Shown in pieces: positions 51,122 to 58,904 of a DNA stretch of 64,000 bases. The DNA lies in NCBI GenBank assembly GCA_037189985.1, contig JBBCJX010000017.1, positions 1 to 64,000 of the forward strand, given 5' to 3'. Source of the stretch: UBA2031 sp037189985 (GTDB lineage Bacteria; Pseudomonadota; Gammaproteobacteria; Pseudomonadales; Moraxellaceae). Numbering within the stretch: position 1 is the first letter of the stretch; each line of letters begins with the position of its first letter. The notes below the pieces were generated by a model. The model worked only from the letters and a program-made list of their open reading frames with translations. It was not told where the DNA came from and did not search any database. Made by a program: the position numbers and the translations under genes.

Positions 51122-51156
51122 AAAGGCCGGCCTTCATGCATGGGAGTGCCGGCTTT
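51122..51156. terminator. Shared terminator between the DUF1523 gene and urtE
   Basis: AAAGGCCGGC (51122-51131) pairs with GCCGGCTTT (51148-51156) around a 16-base loop. It lies between convergent genes and touches the urtE stop. The long loop makes it moderate. Confidence 0.5.
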
Positions 51157-51857
51157 CAGACACTGAGGAACTCCTGCACGACACTGTCGCTCAACTCATT
51201 GATCTTTCCTTCTGCAACCAGTCTTCCTTTTTCCAGGATGTGGAAGTCACTAGCAACCTGGCGCGCAAAGGGGAGTTTCTGCTCCACCAGCAAGACGGTA
51301 ATTCCCTGATCACGATTCAGGCGTTTGATGACCTCCCCAATCTCCCGGACGATATTGGGCTGTATACCTTCGGTGGGCTCGTCAAGAACAAGAAGCGTTG
51401 GCTCAAGGACAAGGGCGCGACCGATTGCAAGTTGCTGTTGCTGACCTCCTGAAAGATCACCTCCGCGTCGCCCCTTCATTTCTTTCAGTACCGGGAACAT
51501 GGTGTAGATATGCTCGGGAATGTGCCTGAGTTTGTCGCGTCGACCAGCCAGCGAGATTTTCAGGTTCTCCTCTACGGTCAGCATGGGGAATATTTCACGC
51601 CCCTGGGGAACATAGCCAATACCGCCACGTGCGCGCATTTCCGTGGAAAAAGAGCTGATGTCCTTGCCATCAAGGCTGACCGTTCCGCTTCTGACCGGCA
51701 GCAGACCCATGAGGCATTTCAGCAGCGTGGTCTTGCCGACACCGTTTCTTCCCATGAGGCAGGCACAGGCACCTTTTTCTATGCCGAGACTCAGGTCCCA
51801 GAGGATATGGCTCTGTCCGTAGAACTGGTTGATTCCGCTGATCTGCAACATGCTCAT
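51156..51857 (-). CDS. urtE: Urea ABC transporter ATP-binding protein UrtE
   Basis: The 233-residue LivF-like ATPase has Walker A GRNGVGKTTL, a signature LSGGQQQQLAIGRALV and Walker B LLVLDEP followed by TEGIQPNIV. The last motif is typical of UrtE and LivF. It overlaps urtD by ATGA. It is the last gene of the urtABCDE operon. Confidence 0.93.
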   Translation of the reverse strand: MSMLQISGINQFYGQSHILWDLSLGIEKGACACLMGRNGVGKTTLLKCLMGLLPVRSGTVSLDGKDISSFSTEMRARGGIGYVPQGREIFPMLTVEENLKISLAGRRDKLRHIPEHIYTMFPVLKEMKGRRGGDLSGGQQQQLAIGRALVLEPTLLVLDEPTEGIQPNIVREIGEVIKRLNRDQGITVLLVEQKLPFARQVASDFHILEKGRLVAEGKINELSDSVVQEFLSV

Positions 51858-52687
51858 TCACCCAGATAGACTTCAACAACGCGTGGATCGTTCTGTATCT
51901 GATCCATGGACCCTTCTGCCAGAACACTTCCCTGATGCAGCACTGTGACTTTCTTTGCAATGGAGCGGACAAAGGCCATATCGTGCTCAACAACAATCAC
52001 GGAGTGTTTTCCGGCCAGTGAAGTGAGCAACTCGGCCGTGCGCTCGGTTTCCTCGCCCGTCATGCCGGCCACCGGCTCGTCCACCAGAAGCACGCGCGGG
52101 TTTTGCATGAGCAACATGCCGATTTCCAGCCATTGTTTCTGGCCATGTGAAAGTGAGCCGGCACGTTTCAGATGGAGTGCTTCCAGGCCGATGATGCCCA
52201 GCACCTCTTCGATACGGATTTTCTGATCGGCGCTGAGGCGAAAGAAAAGGCTGGCCCATACTCCCTTGTTGGAGGCCATGGCCAGTTCCAGGTTTTCAAA
52301 AACCGTCAGGTCCTCGAAGACAGTCGGTTTCTGGAACTTGCGGCCTATGCCGCCCTGTGCGATTTCGTATTCGGACATCTTGAGCAGGTCCAGCGTCTGC
52401 CCGAAATAGACTCTCCCCTCATCCGGCCGCGTTTTTCCGGTAATCACATCCATCATGGTGGTCTTGCCGGCACCATTGGGGCCAATGATGCAGCGCAGCT
52501 CTCCCTCGTCGATATAGAGCGTGAGATTGTTGAGCGCCTTGAAGCCGTCGAAGCTAACGCTGACGTCCTCCATGTACAGGACTGGCTTGCCAAAGTCTGT
52601 GTTGATGTCCAGATGAGTGTGTGGCTCAGGCAGGATGTTGCGCAGTTTGGCCATGCCGAAGCGAGGCAGTTTCTGGAGTACGCTCAT
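51854..52687 (-). CDS. urtD: Urea ABC transporter ATP-binding protein UrtD
   Basis: The 277-residue LivG-like ATPase has Walker A GPNGAGKTTMMD, signature LSHGQKQWLEIGMLL and Walker B VLLVDEPVAGM. It has about 30 residues of N-terminal extension before the domain, as is normal for UrtD. It overlaps urtC and urtE by 4 bases each. Confidence 0.93.
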   Translation of the reverse strand: MSVLQKLPRFGMAKLRNILPEPHTHLDINTDFGKPVLYMEDVSVSFDGFKALNNLTLYIDEGELRCIIGPNGAGKTTMMDVITGKTRPDEGRVYFGQTLDLLKMSEYEIAQGGIGRKFQKPTVFEDLTVFENLELAMASNKGVWASLFFRLSADQKIRIEEVLGIIGLEALHLKRAGSLSHGQKQWLEIGMLLMQNPRVLLVDEPVAGMTGEETERTAELLTSLAGKHSVIVVEHDMAFVRSIAKKVTVLHQGSVLAEGSMDQIQNDPRVVEVYLGE

Positions 52688-53775
52688 GCTTCTTTGTCCT
52701 CACTACGGCGCAGTAGTCCGATCAGCCCCTTGGGCAACAAAACGGTTACCAGCACGAACAATGTGCCCAGTGCGAACAGCCAGGCTTCCGGGTAGGCCGA
52801 GGTGAACCAGGTCTTGGTGTAGTTCACGGCGAAGGCGCCGGTGATGGCACCGTAGAGCGTGCCGCGTCCGCCCACGGCCACCCAGATGACCTGCTCGATG
52901 GAATTGAGCGGCGCGAACTCGCCGGGATTGATGATGCCGACCTGGGGCACGAAGAGCGCGCCGGCCAACCCCGCCAGCATGGCAGAGAAGACGAAGAGCC
53001 AGAGCTTGTAGGACTCCACCTTGTAGCCGCAGAAGCGCGCGCGGGATTCCGCGTCGCGGATGGCGGTGACGACGCGGCCGAGACGCGAGGTCACGATGAA
53101 GCGGCAAGCGATATAGGCCGTGGCCAGGATGATGACGGTGGCGAGGAAGAGGGCGACGCGCGTACCGTCGGTGGCGATGGGGAAGCCCAGGATGTCCTTG
53201 AAGTCGGTGAGCCCGTTGTTGCCGCCGAAGCCCATCTCGTTGCGGAAGAAGGCCAGCATCAGGGCGAAGGTCAGCGCCTGCGTGATGATGGAGAGATAGA
53301 CGCCGGTCACGCGCGAGCGGAAGGCCAGCCAGCCGAAGACCAGGGCCAGCAGGCCCGGGACCAGCATCATCATGAGCAGGGCGAAGGGGAAGTGCTCGAA
53401 GCCGTACCAGTACCAGGGCAGTTCGTTCCAGTTCAGGAAGACCATGAAGTCCGGCAGGTCCGGGTTGCCGTAGACGCCGCGCGTGCCGATCTGGCGCATG
53501 AGGTACATGCCCATGCAGTAGCCGCCCAGCGCGAAGAAGACGCCATGGCCCAGCGAGAGGATGCCGCAGTAGCCCCAGATCATGTCAAGCGAGAGTGCGA
53601 GCAGGGCGTAGCAGAGGAACTTGCCGAGCAGCGTCACGGAATAGGTGGACATGTGCAGCGGTGAGTCGGCGGGCACGAGCAGGGCGCAGACCGGCACGAC
53701 CACGGCCAAGAGCGCCAGCAGTGCGAGTATCACCATGCCGCCCTTGTCACTGAGAAAAAGCCGTTGTGTCAGCAT
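52684..53775 (-). CDS. urtC: Urea ABC transporter permease UrtC
   Basis: The 363-residue LivM-type permease starts at the ATG at 53775 (MLTQRLFLSDKGGMVILALL). The open frame upstream is only the shadow of urtB. SLDMIWGYCGILSLGHGVFFALGGY and AIRDAESRARFCGYKVE are the family motifs, with about ten helices. Its start lies two bases past the last base of urtB, and its end overlaps urtD by 4 bases. Confidence 0.93.
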   Translation of the reverse strand: MLTQRLFLSDKGGMVILALLALLAVVVPVCALLVPADSPLHMSTYSVTLLGKFLCYALLALSLDMIWGYCGILSLGHGVFFALGGYCMGMYLMRQIGTRGVYGNPDLPDFMVFLNWNELPWYWYGFEHFPFALLMMMLVPGLLALVFGWLAFRSRVTGVYLSIITQALTFALMLAFFRNEMGFGGNNGLTDFKDILGFPIATDGTRVALFLATVIILATAYIACRFIVTSRLGRVVTAIRDAESRARFCGYKVESYKLWLFVFSAMLAGLAGALFVPQVGIINPGEFAPLNSIEQVIWVAVGGRGTLYGAITGAFAVNYTKTWFTSAYPEAWLFALGTLFVLVTVLLPKGLIGLLRRSEDKEA

Positions 53776-53776
53776 G

Positions 53777-55456
53777 TCACGCCTCCGCGGCCCGGCCTTT
53801 CTGCGGGAAGAGACCGCGCGGGCGTTTCTGGATGAAAAGGATGATGAATACCAGCACCAGGATTTTGGCCAGCACCGCGCCGGCGTAGGGTTCCAGGAAC
53901 TTGTTGAAGATGCCGAGGCCCATGGCGCCGACCAGCGTGCCCCAGAGGTTGCCGGCACCGCCCAGCACCACCACCATGAAGGAATCGATGATGTAGCCCT
54001 GGCCGAGGTTGGGGCCGACGTTGGTGAGCTGGGAGAGCGCGACGCCCGCCACGCCGGCGATGCCGGAGCCCAGGCCGAAGGTGAGCGCGTCCACCCAGCT
54101 TGCGCGCACGCCCACTGCCCGTGCCATGGCACGGTTCTGCGCGACGGCGCGCAGTTTCAGGCCCAGCGAGGTCCGTTTCATCACCAGCAGGATGATGAAG
54201 AAGATCGCCAGCGCGAAGAGCAGGATGGTGAGCCGGTTGTAGGTCAGCGACCACACGGGATTGATTTCCAGCGAGCCGCTCATCCAGGCGGGCGAGGCCA
54301 CTTCGCGGTTCAGCGGCGAGAAGATGGAACGCACGGCCTGTTGCAGGATGAGGCTGATGCCGAAGGTGGCCAGCAGGGTTTCCAACGGCCGGCCGTAGAG
54401 GAAACGGATGACGCCGCGTTCGATGGCTATGCCGACCAGCCCCGAGACGAGGAAGGCGGCCGGGATGGCGAGGATGAGGCTGGCGCCGATGCTGTTCGGC
54501 ATCAGTTGCTGCATGACGTAGGTGGTGTAGGCGCCCAGCATGATGAGTTCGCCGTGCGCCATGTTGATGACGCCCATCACGCCGAAGGTGATGGCGAGCC
54601 CGATGGCGGCCAGCAGCAGCACCGAGCCCAGGCTGAGGCCGAAGAAGAGGTTTTCCAGGAAGCGGTAGAAGGCGAGTTTTTCCTGCAGTGAGGCGAGTGC
54701 CTTCGTGGCGGCACTCCTGACATCAAGTGATGCGTCGCTTTCTGCCATGTCGGCCAAGCGGGCACGCACGGCCGGGTAGAGTGAACCGTTAAGGGTTTCT
54801 ACCGACATCATTCGTACCTTGGCGTCATCACTATGGCTGTCGGCCATGGCCAGAACGATGGAAAGGGCATGGTGTACGTCGGTATCGGTTTCTTTTCCGA
54901 GCTGCTGCGTGAGCAGGGGAATCATTGCCGTATCAGGTTCGGAACTGATCAGGCGTCTGGCGGCTGCAAGACGGACATGATCATCACCGGAGTCAAGTTG
55001 CAGGCGGGCGATGAGATTGCGCAGCTCGCCACGCAGGGAATTGTTGACAGGAATGCTGTCCATTGTGAGTTCATCAGCTTTGCCGAGCACATCGCCGGTA
55101 AGGGCATCCCTGGCATTCCCGTTACTGCCTTCTTCCACGATCACGATGCGCGCCGGGTCGTCCATCGTACTGTTCAGGCGTGTATCCAGCAGGGCAGATA
55201 GCAGGGGTAGTGTGCGTTCATCTCCTGATGCCGCCAGTCTTTGCACGATGATGAGTTTTTCCGAGAAATCTGCATCCACCATTGCTGATGCAAGCCCAGG
55301 GAAATCTGCTGGCAACTCTGTAGCGACTGCTTCGATCTCATCGCTACTGTCATAGGCATGTGCTTGAGGCAGAGCGGGCAGCATCAGGCAGAGCAGGAGC
55401 AGATGGAGGAAAGGTTTGTGCAGGGATGGAAAACTCTGCAAAAGAAAATCACGCAT
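53777..55456 (-). CDS. urtB: Urea ABC transporter permease UrtB with long N-terminal periplasmic region
   Basis: About 559 residues from the ATG at 55456 (MRDFLLQSFPSLHKPFLHLL). A signal-like helix ends near AHA. Residues about 35-255 are a soluble HEAT-like segment (LRNLIARLQLDSGDDHVRLA, DASLDVRSAATKALASLQEK), a feature usual in UrtB. The LivH-type permease follows (LGSVLLLAAIGLAITFGVMG, INMAHGELIMLGAYTTYV). A hairpin lies between urtA and this gene. Confidence 0.93.
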   Translation of the reverse strand: MRDFLLQSFPSLHKPFLHLLLLCLMLPALPQAHAYDSSDEIEAVATELPADFPGLASAMVDADFSEKLIIVQRLAASGDERTLPLLSALLDTRLNSTMDDPARIVIVEEGSNGNARDALTGDVLGKADELTMDSIPVNNSLRGELRNLIARLQLDSGDDHVRLAAARRLISSEPDTAMIPLLTQQLGKETDTDVHHALSIVLAMADSHSDDAKVRMMSVETLNGSLYPAVRARLADMAESDASLDVRSAATKALASLQEKLAFYRFLENLFFGLSLGSVLLLAAIGLAITFGVMGVINMAHGELIMLGAYTTYVMQQLMPNSIGASLILAIPAAFLVSGLVGIAIERGVIRFLYGRPLETLLATFGISLILQQAVRSIFSPLNREVASPAWMSGSLEINPVWSLTYNRLTILLFALAIFFIILLVMKRTSLGLKLRAVAQNRAMARAVGVRASWVDALTFGLGSGIAGVAGVALSQLTNVGPNLGQGYIIDSFMVVVLGGAGNLWGTLVGAMGLGIFNKFLEPYAGAVLAKILVLVFIILFIQKRPRGLFPQKGRAAEA

Positions 55457-55476
55457 TCGGTTTTTCCTCGTCCCGT

Positions 55477-55499
55477 CCCTCTCCCCGGCGGGGAGAGGG
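55477..55499 (-). repeat. Perfect hairpin between urtA and urtB
   Basis: CCCTCTCCCC and GGGGAGAGGG flank a 3-base loop in the 64-base gap between the binding-protein and permease genes. No U-tract follows, so processing or stabilisation of urtA mRNA is more likely than full termination. Confidence 0.75.
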
Positions 55500-55520
55500 T
55501 GGGAATGTCGCGTTACCGCA

Positions 55521-56816
55521 TTACTTGTAGTTCTGCCCCGAGCACTTCTTGGTGACCTTGTTGTAGTTGCCACACTTCAACGTCACCCAGTCAGCCTCGG
55601 TATCCTTGCTGCCGGGCAGGAAGTCGGACCAGGCATCACCCGGTACAAGCCCCTTGGTTTTCCATACCGTGGCGAACTGGCCGTTGGCCTGGATTTCACC
55701 GATCAGCACCGGCTTGGTGATGTGGTGGTTGGGCAGCATGGTGGAGACGCCGCCGGTGAGATTGGGCGCAGTGATGCCTGGCAACGCGGCAATGACCTTG
55801 TCGGCATCGGTGGATTTGGATTTTTCTACAGCCTTTACCCACATGTTGAAGCCGATGTAGTGCGCTTCCATGGGATCGTTGGTCACGCGCTTGGGATTCT
55901 TGGTCCAGGCCTGCCATTTCTTGATGAACTCGCTGTTCACCGGGCTTTTCACGCTCTGGAAGTAGTTCCATGCGGCCAGGTGGCCTACCAGCGGCTTGGT
56001 ATCGATGCCGGAAAGCTCTTCTTCACCCACGGAGAAAGCCACCACCGGAATCTTGTCGGCAGTGATGCCCTGATTGCCCAGCTCCTTGTAGAAGGGCACG
56101 TTGGCATCACCATTGATGGTGGAGACTACGGCAGTCTTCTTGCCGGCCGAGCCGAACTTCTTGACGTTGGCGACAATGCTTTGCCAGTCGGAGTGGCCGA
56201 AGGGGGTGTAGTTGATGAGGATGTCCTCGTCCTTCACGCCCTTGGCCTTGAGGTAGGCTTCCAGGATCTTGTTGGTGGTACGCGGATAGACATAGTCCGT
56301 ACCGGCCAGCACCCAGCGCTTCACCTTGAGGTCGTTCATCAGGTAGTCCACGGCGGGGATGGCCTGCTGATTGGGAGCAGCGCCGGTGTAGAACACATTG
56401 CGTGATGATTCTTCACCTTCGTACTGCACCGGGTAGAACAGCACGCTGTTCAGTTCCTCCACCACCGGCAGCACGGATTTGCGCGACACCGAGGTCCAGC
56501 AGCCGAAGATCACGGAGACCTTGTCCTTCTGGATCAGCTCGCGTGTCTTTTCCGCGAACAGCGGCCAGTTGGAGGCGGGGTCCACGACCACCGGCTCCAG
56601 CTTCTTGCCGAGCAATCCGCCTTTTTTGTTCTGCTCGTCGATCAGCATGAGCATGGTGTCTTTCAGGGTGGTTTCCGAAATCGCCATGGTGCCGGAGAGC
56701 GAGTGCAGGATGCCGACCTTGATGGTGTCGGCGGCCTGCGCCGTCATGGCGCCGATGCCGAGGCCGAGTGCAAGTGCGCTGGCCGAAAGTGTTTTCATGA
56801 AACGTTTGGTTTTCAT
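55521..56816 (-). CDS. urtA: Urea ABC transporter substrate-binding protein UrtA
   Basis: The 431-residue periplasmic binding protein starts at 56816, with AAGGAG nine bases upstream. A signal peptide ends near AQA. The mature part begins ADTIKVGILHSLSGTMAISE, the standard UrtA opening. FGCWTSVSRKSVLPVVEEL and VFYTGAAPNQQAIPAVDYL are diagnostic. It lies 26 bases downstream of a porin gene and is probably co-transcribed with it. Confidence 0.95.
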   Translation of the reverse strand: MKTKRFMKTLSASALALGLGIGAMTAQAADTIKVGILHSLSGTMAISETTLKDTMLMLIDEQNKKGGLLGKKLEPVVVDPASNWPLFAEKTRELIQKDKVSVIFGCWTSVSRKSVLPVVEELNSVLFYPVQYEGEESSRNVFYTGAAPNQQAIPAVDYLMNDLKVKRWVLAGTDYVYPRTTNKILEAYLKAKGVKDEDILINYTPFGHSDWQSIVANVKKFGSAGKKTAVVSTINGDANVPFYKELGNQGITADKIPVVAFSVGEEELSGIDTKPLVGHLAAWNYFQSVKSPVNSEFIKKWQAWTKNPKRVTNDPMEAHYIGFNMWVKAVEKSKSTDADKVIAALPGITAPNLTGGVSTMLPNHHITKPVLIGEIQANGQFATVWKTKGLVPGDAWSDFLPGSKDTEADWVTLKCGNYNKVTKKCSGQNYK

Positions 56817-56842
56817 TTCAGTAGACTCCTTGTGATCCGGGA

Positions 56843-57982
56843 TTACAGCGTCATCAACTGGACACCGAGACCGATGGTCTTGGTGTCAAAGACGGAAGAA
56901 TCGGAATAGCTCTTGTCCAGATAGAAAAGGCTGGCCTTGGCGTTGTAGGACTTGATGATGTAGTTGACGTTTAGCTCCAGCGTGTCCTGCTCGAGATCAC
57001 TTCCACCCAGAACTCCTTCATAGGTGGTCGTGCCGAACTTGCCGAGGAACTGCAGCTTGCCGGGACCCACTGCGGCGGGCAGCAAGTAGGCGCCCAGCAG
57101 GTAGTAGCTGTCGCCATCCGCGTAGGCAGCTCCGTTCGGTGAGGGATAACCGCCGAGGCCGTCGTAAACGATGTATTCGCCTTCCAGCGAGAAGGCACCA
57201 CCATCACCAACCTTCTTTTCCAGCAGGAAGTCGATGTTGGAAGTGGTCTGGTCACCCACGGCATTGGTGGCAAAGGCGAGGGACAGGATGTCCTTGGTGC
57301 CGTAGTAGGTTCCACTCAGGTAATAGCCGGGTTCTGCATCCCAGAAGTTGTACTGGATGCGTGCGGCGGCCATGGTCTTGTTGGCATTGGTGCCCAGTGT
57401 GGCAGGAATGTCAAAAATACCAGCCGATACTTTCAGTTTTGCATCGGCAAAATCGCCCCAGTAAGCCACGCCGTCAGCGCGCCCGAAGGCGATGAAGGGA
57501 TAGCCGTCCTGAGTCCCGTCAGTGGCGAAATTCCAGTTATTGGCAAAGTAGGCGCCATAACTGTTGGCACGGTCCGTCGGTGGCAGGAAGCGGCCTGCCC
57601 AGATATTGAGTGCGGGGCTGTATTCGAACTGGGCGATGGCGTCTTGAACAGCAACATAGCCTCCAGTTGATGTTGTAGTGCCTGTGTTGAAGTCAGCGCC
57701 AGTAACTGCACCGGTTATTTCGCTTGAAAAGCTGAACTTGATGTTTTCGGTGATCTTGCTGTTCAGGTAAATGCTAAGACTGTTGAGTGCAAAGTCATTG
57801 ACATCGACAGCGGTGGAATCATCCGAACTGGTTGAACTGAAGCTTGCCCGGAGGCTTGCAGTCAGCGTGGTTTCCGGAATCTTGACTTCGACCGCCTGAG
57901 CAACACCGCTCACGGCCGCTGCCAGGGCCAGTGGGGCCGCCAGCAGGGTTTTACCCCTCTTGCCTGCAAACTTGATACACAT
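56843..57982 (-). CDS. Outer-membrane porin linked to urea uptake
   Basis: The 379-residue protein has a signal peptide (LLAAPLALAAAVSGVAQA) preceded by AAGGAG. The body is rich in alternating beta strands with Tyr and aromatic girdles (YLSGTYYGTKDILSLAF, YYLLGAYLLPAAVGPGK) and ends in a hydrophobic strand GLGVQLMTL. No family-specific motif is obvious to me. Its place immediately before urtA suggests an outer-membrane channel for urea or other short amides. Confidence 0.75.
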   Translation of the reverse strand: MCIKFAGKRGKTLLAAPLALAAAVSGVAQAVEVKIPETTLTASLRASFSSTSSDDSTAVDVNDFALNSLSIYLNSKITENIKFSFSSEITGAVTGADFNTGTTTSTGGYVAVQDAIAQFEYSPALNIWAGRFLPPTDRANSYGAYFANNWNFATDGTQDGYPFIAFGRADGVAYWGDFADAKLKVSAGIFDIPATLGTNANKTMAAARIQYNFWDAEPGYYLSGTYYGTKDILSLAFATNAVGDQTTSNIDFLLEKKVGDGGAFSLEGEYIVYDGLGGYPSPNGAAYADGDSYYLLGAYLLPAAVGPGKLQFLGKFGTTTYEGVLGGSDLEQDTLELNVNYIIKSYNAKASLFYLDKSYSDSSVFDTKTIGLGVQLMTL

Positions 57983-58120
57983 GGTCCATCTCCTTTGACG
58001 ACCCTGGGAAAACGGGGAGCTGGTCAGTTCTCGCCCGAAGCGACGCTCACGCGCCGTTTTCTTCCCCCCGCCGCTCTTTCCCGAACGGATCGAACGCCCT
58101 GTGTGCGAGGTTCCGCAAAC

Positions 58121-58134
58121 CCGGAAATTTCCGG
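58121..58134. promoter_or_regulatory. Perfect 14-bp palindrome between the porin and GntR genes
   Basis: CCGGAAATTTCCGG lies four bases beyond the GntR stop and about 140 bases upstream of the porin start. It could be a regulator site for the porin-urt operon. Direct evidence is only the symmetry. Confidence 0.35.
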
Positions 58135-58138
58135 AAAA

Positions 58139-58867
58139 TCATTCGCCCTGAAGCTGGTTACGGGCGCTGTGCAACATATGCAGCGTTATCTTTCGTACTT
58201 CGGCCTTGCTCTCTTCGATGTGTGACTTGAGCAGCATCTGGGCTTGGTCGGCACGTCGTTGCAGTACGGCGCGCAGAATTTTTCCATGTTCGATATAAGT
58301 GGCTTCCACGCGCGGCTTCTTGGTGAAGTCCAGGCGGCGGATGATGCGGATGCGCTCGGTGATGCCGTGGTGCATCTTGGCCATCTCGCTGTTGCCGGCG
58401 GCTTCCACCAGCATTTCGTGGAAGCGCTCGTCCAGCATGGAGACGGTAGAGGCATCGCTGATGCGCTCGGCGGGGGAAACCAGCCAGATGCGCTTGAGAT
58501 CGTCCAGCAGGGGGGAACTGATTTCCTGCTCGCAGATTTTCCGTACGGCAGCAAGCTCGATGATGATGCGCAGGTCGTAGATTTCCTCGAAGAAGCGGAA
58601 ATCGAAGGGCTTGACCTGCCAGCCGGAGCGATAGAGCACGTCTACATAGCCTTCGCGTTGCAGGCGGTAGAGCGCCTCGCGCACGGGCGTGCGGCTGGCG
58701 GCCATGCGCTCGGCCACCTCGTTCTCGCTGAAACGGTCGCCGGGCAGCAGGTGGAAGTCGAAGATTTCCTCCTTGAGCCGGGCATAGATGCGCTCGGCCA
58801 GGTTCTCGCTGTTTTCCTTGCGCTTGCCACCGCGTAGCACGGTGATGTTGGCGGGTTTCTCGCTCAT
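58139..58867 (-). CDS. GntR-family regulator (FadR/FCD subfamily) of urea genes
   Basis: About 242 residues from the ATG at 58867 (MSEKPANITVLRGGKRKEN). The winged HTH spans about 22-88 (LAERIYARLKEEIFDFHLLP, FSENEVAERMAASRTPVREA). The FCD ligand domain carries conserved metal-site residues (DERFHEMLVEAAGN and a later His in HGKILRAV). It lies between urea carboxylase and the porin-urt genes on the same strand, so regulation of urea uptake or breakdown is likely. Confidence 0.88.
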   Translation of the reverse strand: MSEKPANITVLRGGKRKENSENLAERIYARLKEEIFDFHLLPGDRFSENEVAERMAASRTPVREALYRLQREGYVDVLYRSGWQVKPFDFRFFEEIYDLRIIIELAAVRKICEQEISSPLLDDLKRIWLVSPAERISDASTVSMLDERFHEMLVEAAGNSEMAKMHHGITERIRIIRRLDFTKKPRVEATYIEHGKILRAVLQRRADQAQMLLKSHIEESKAEVRKITLHMLHSARNQLQGE

Positions 58868-58904
58868 TCTCGTTTCTCGTTTCAGCCCAGGTTTCAGTCC
58901 GGGT

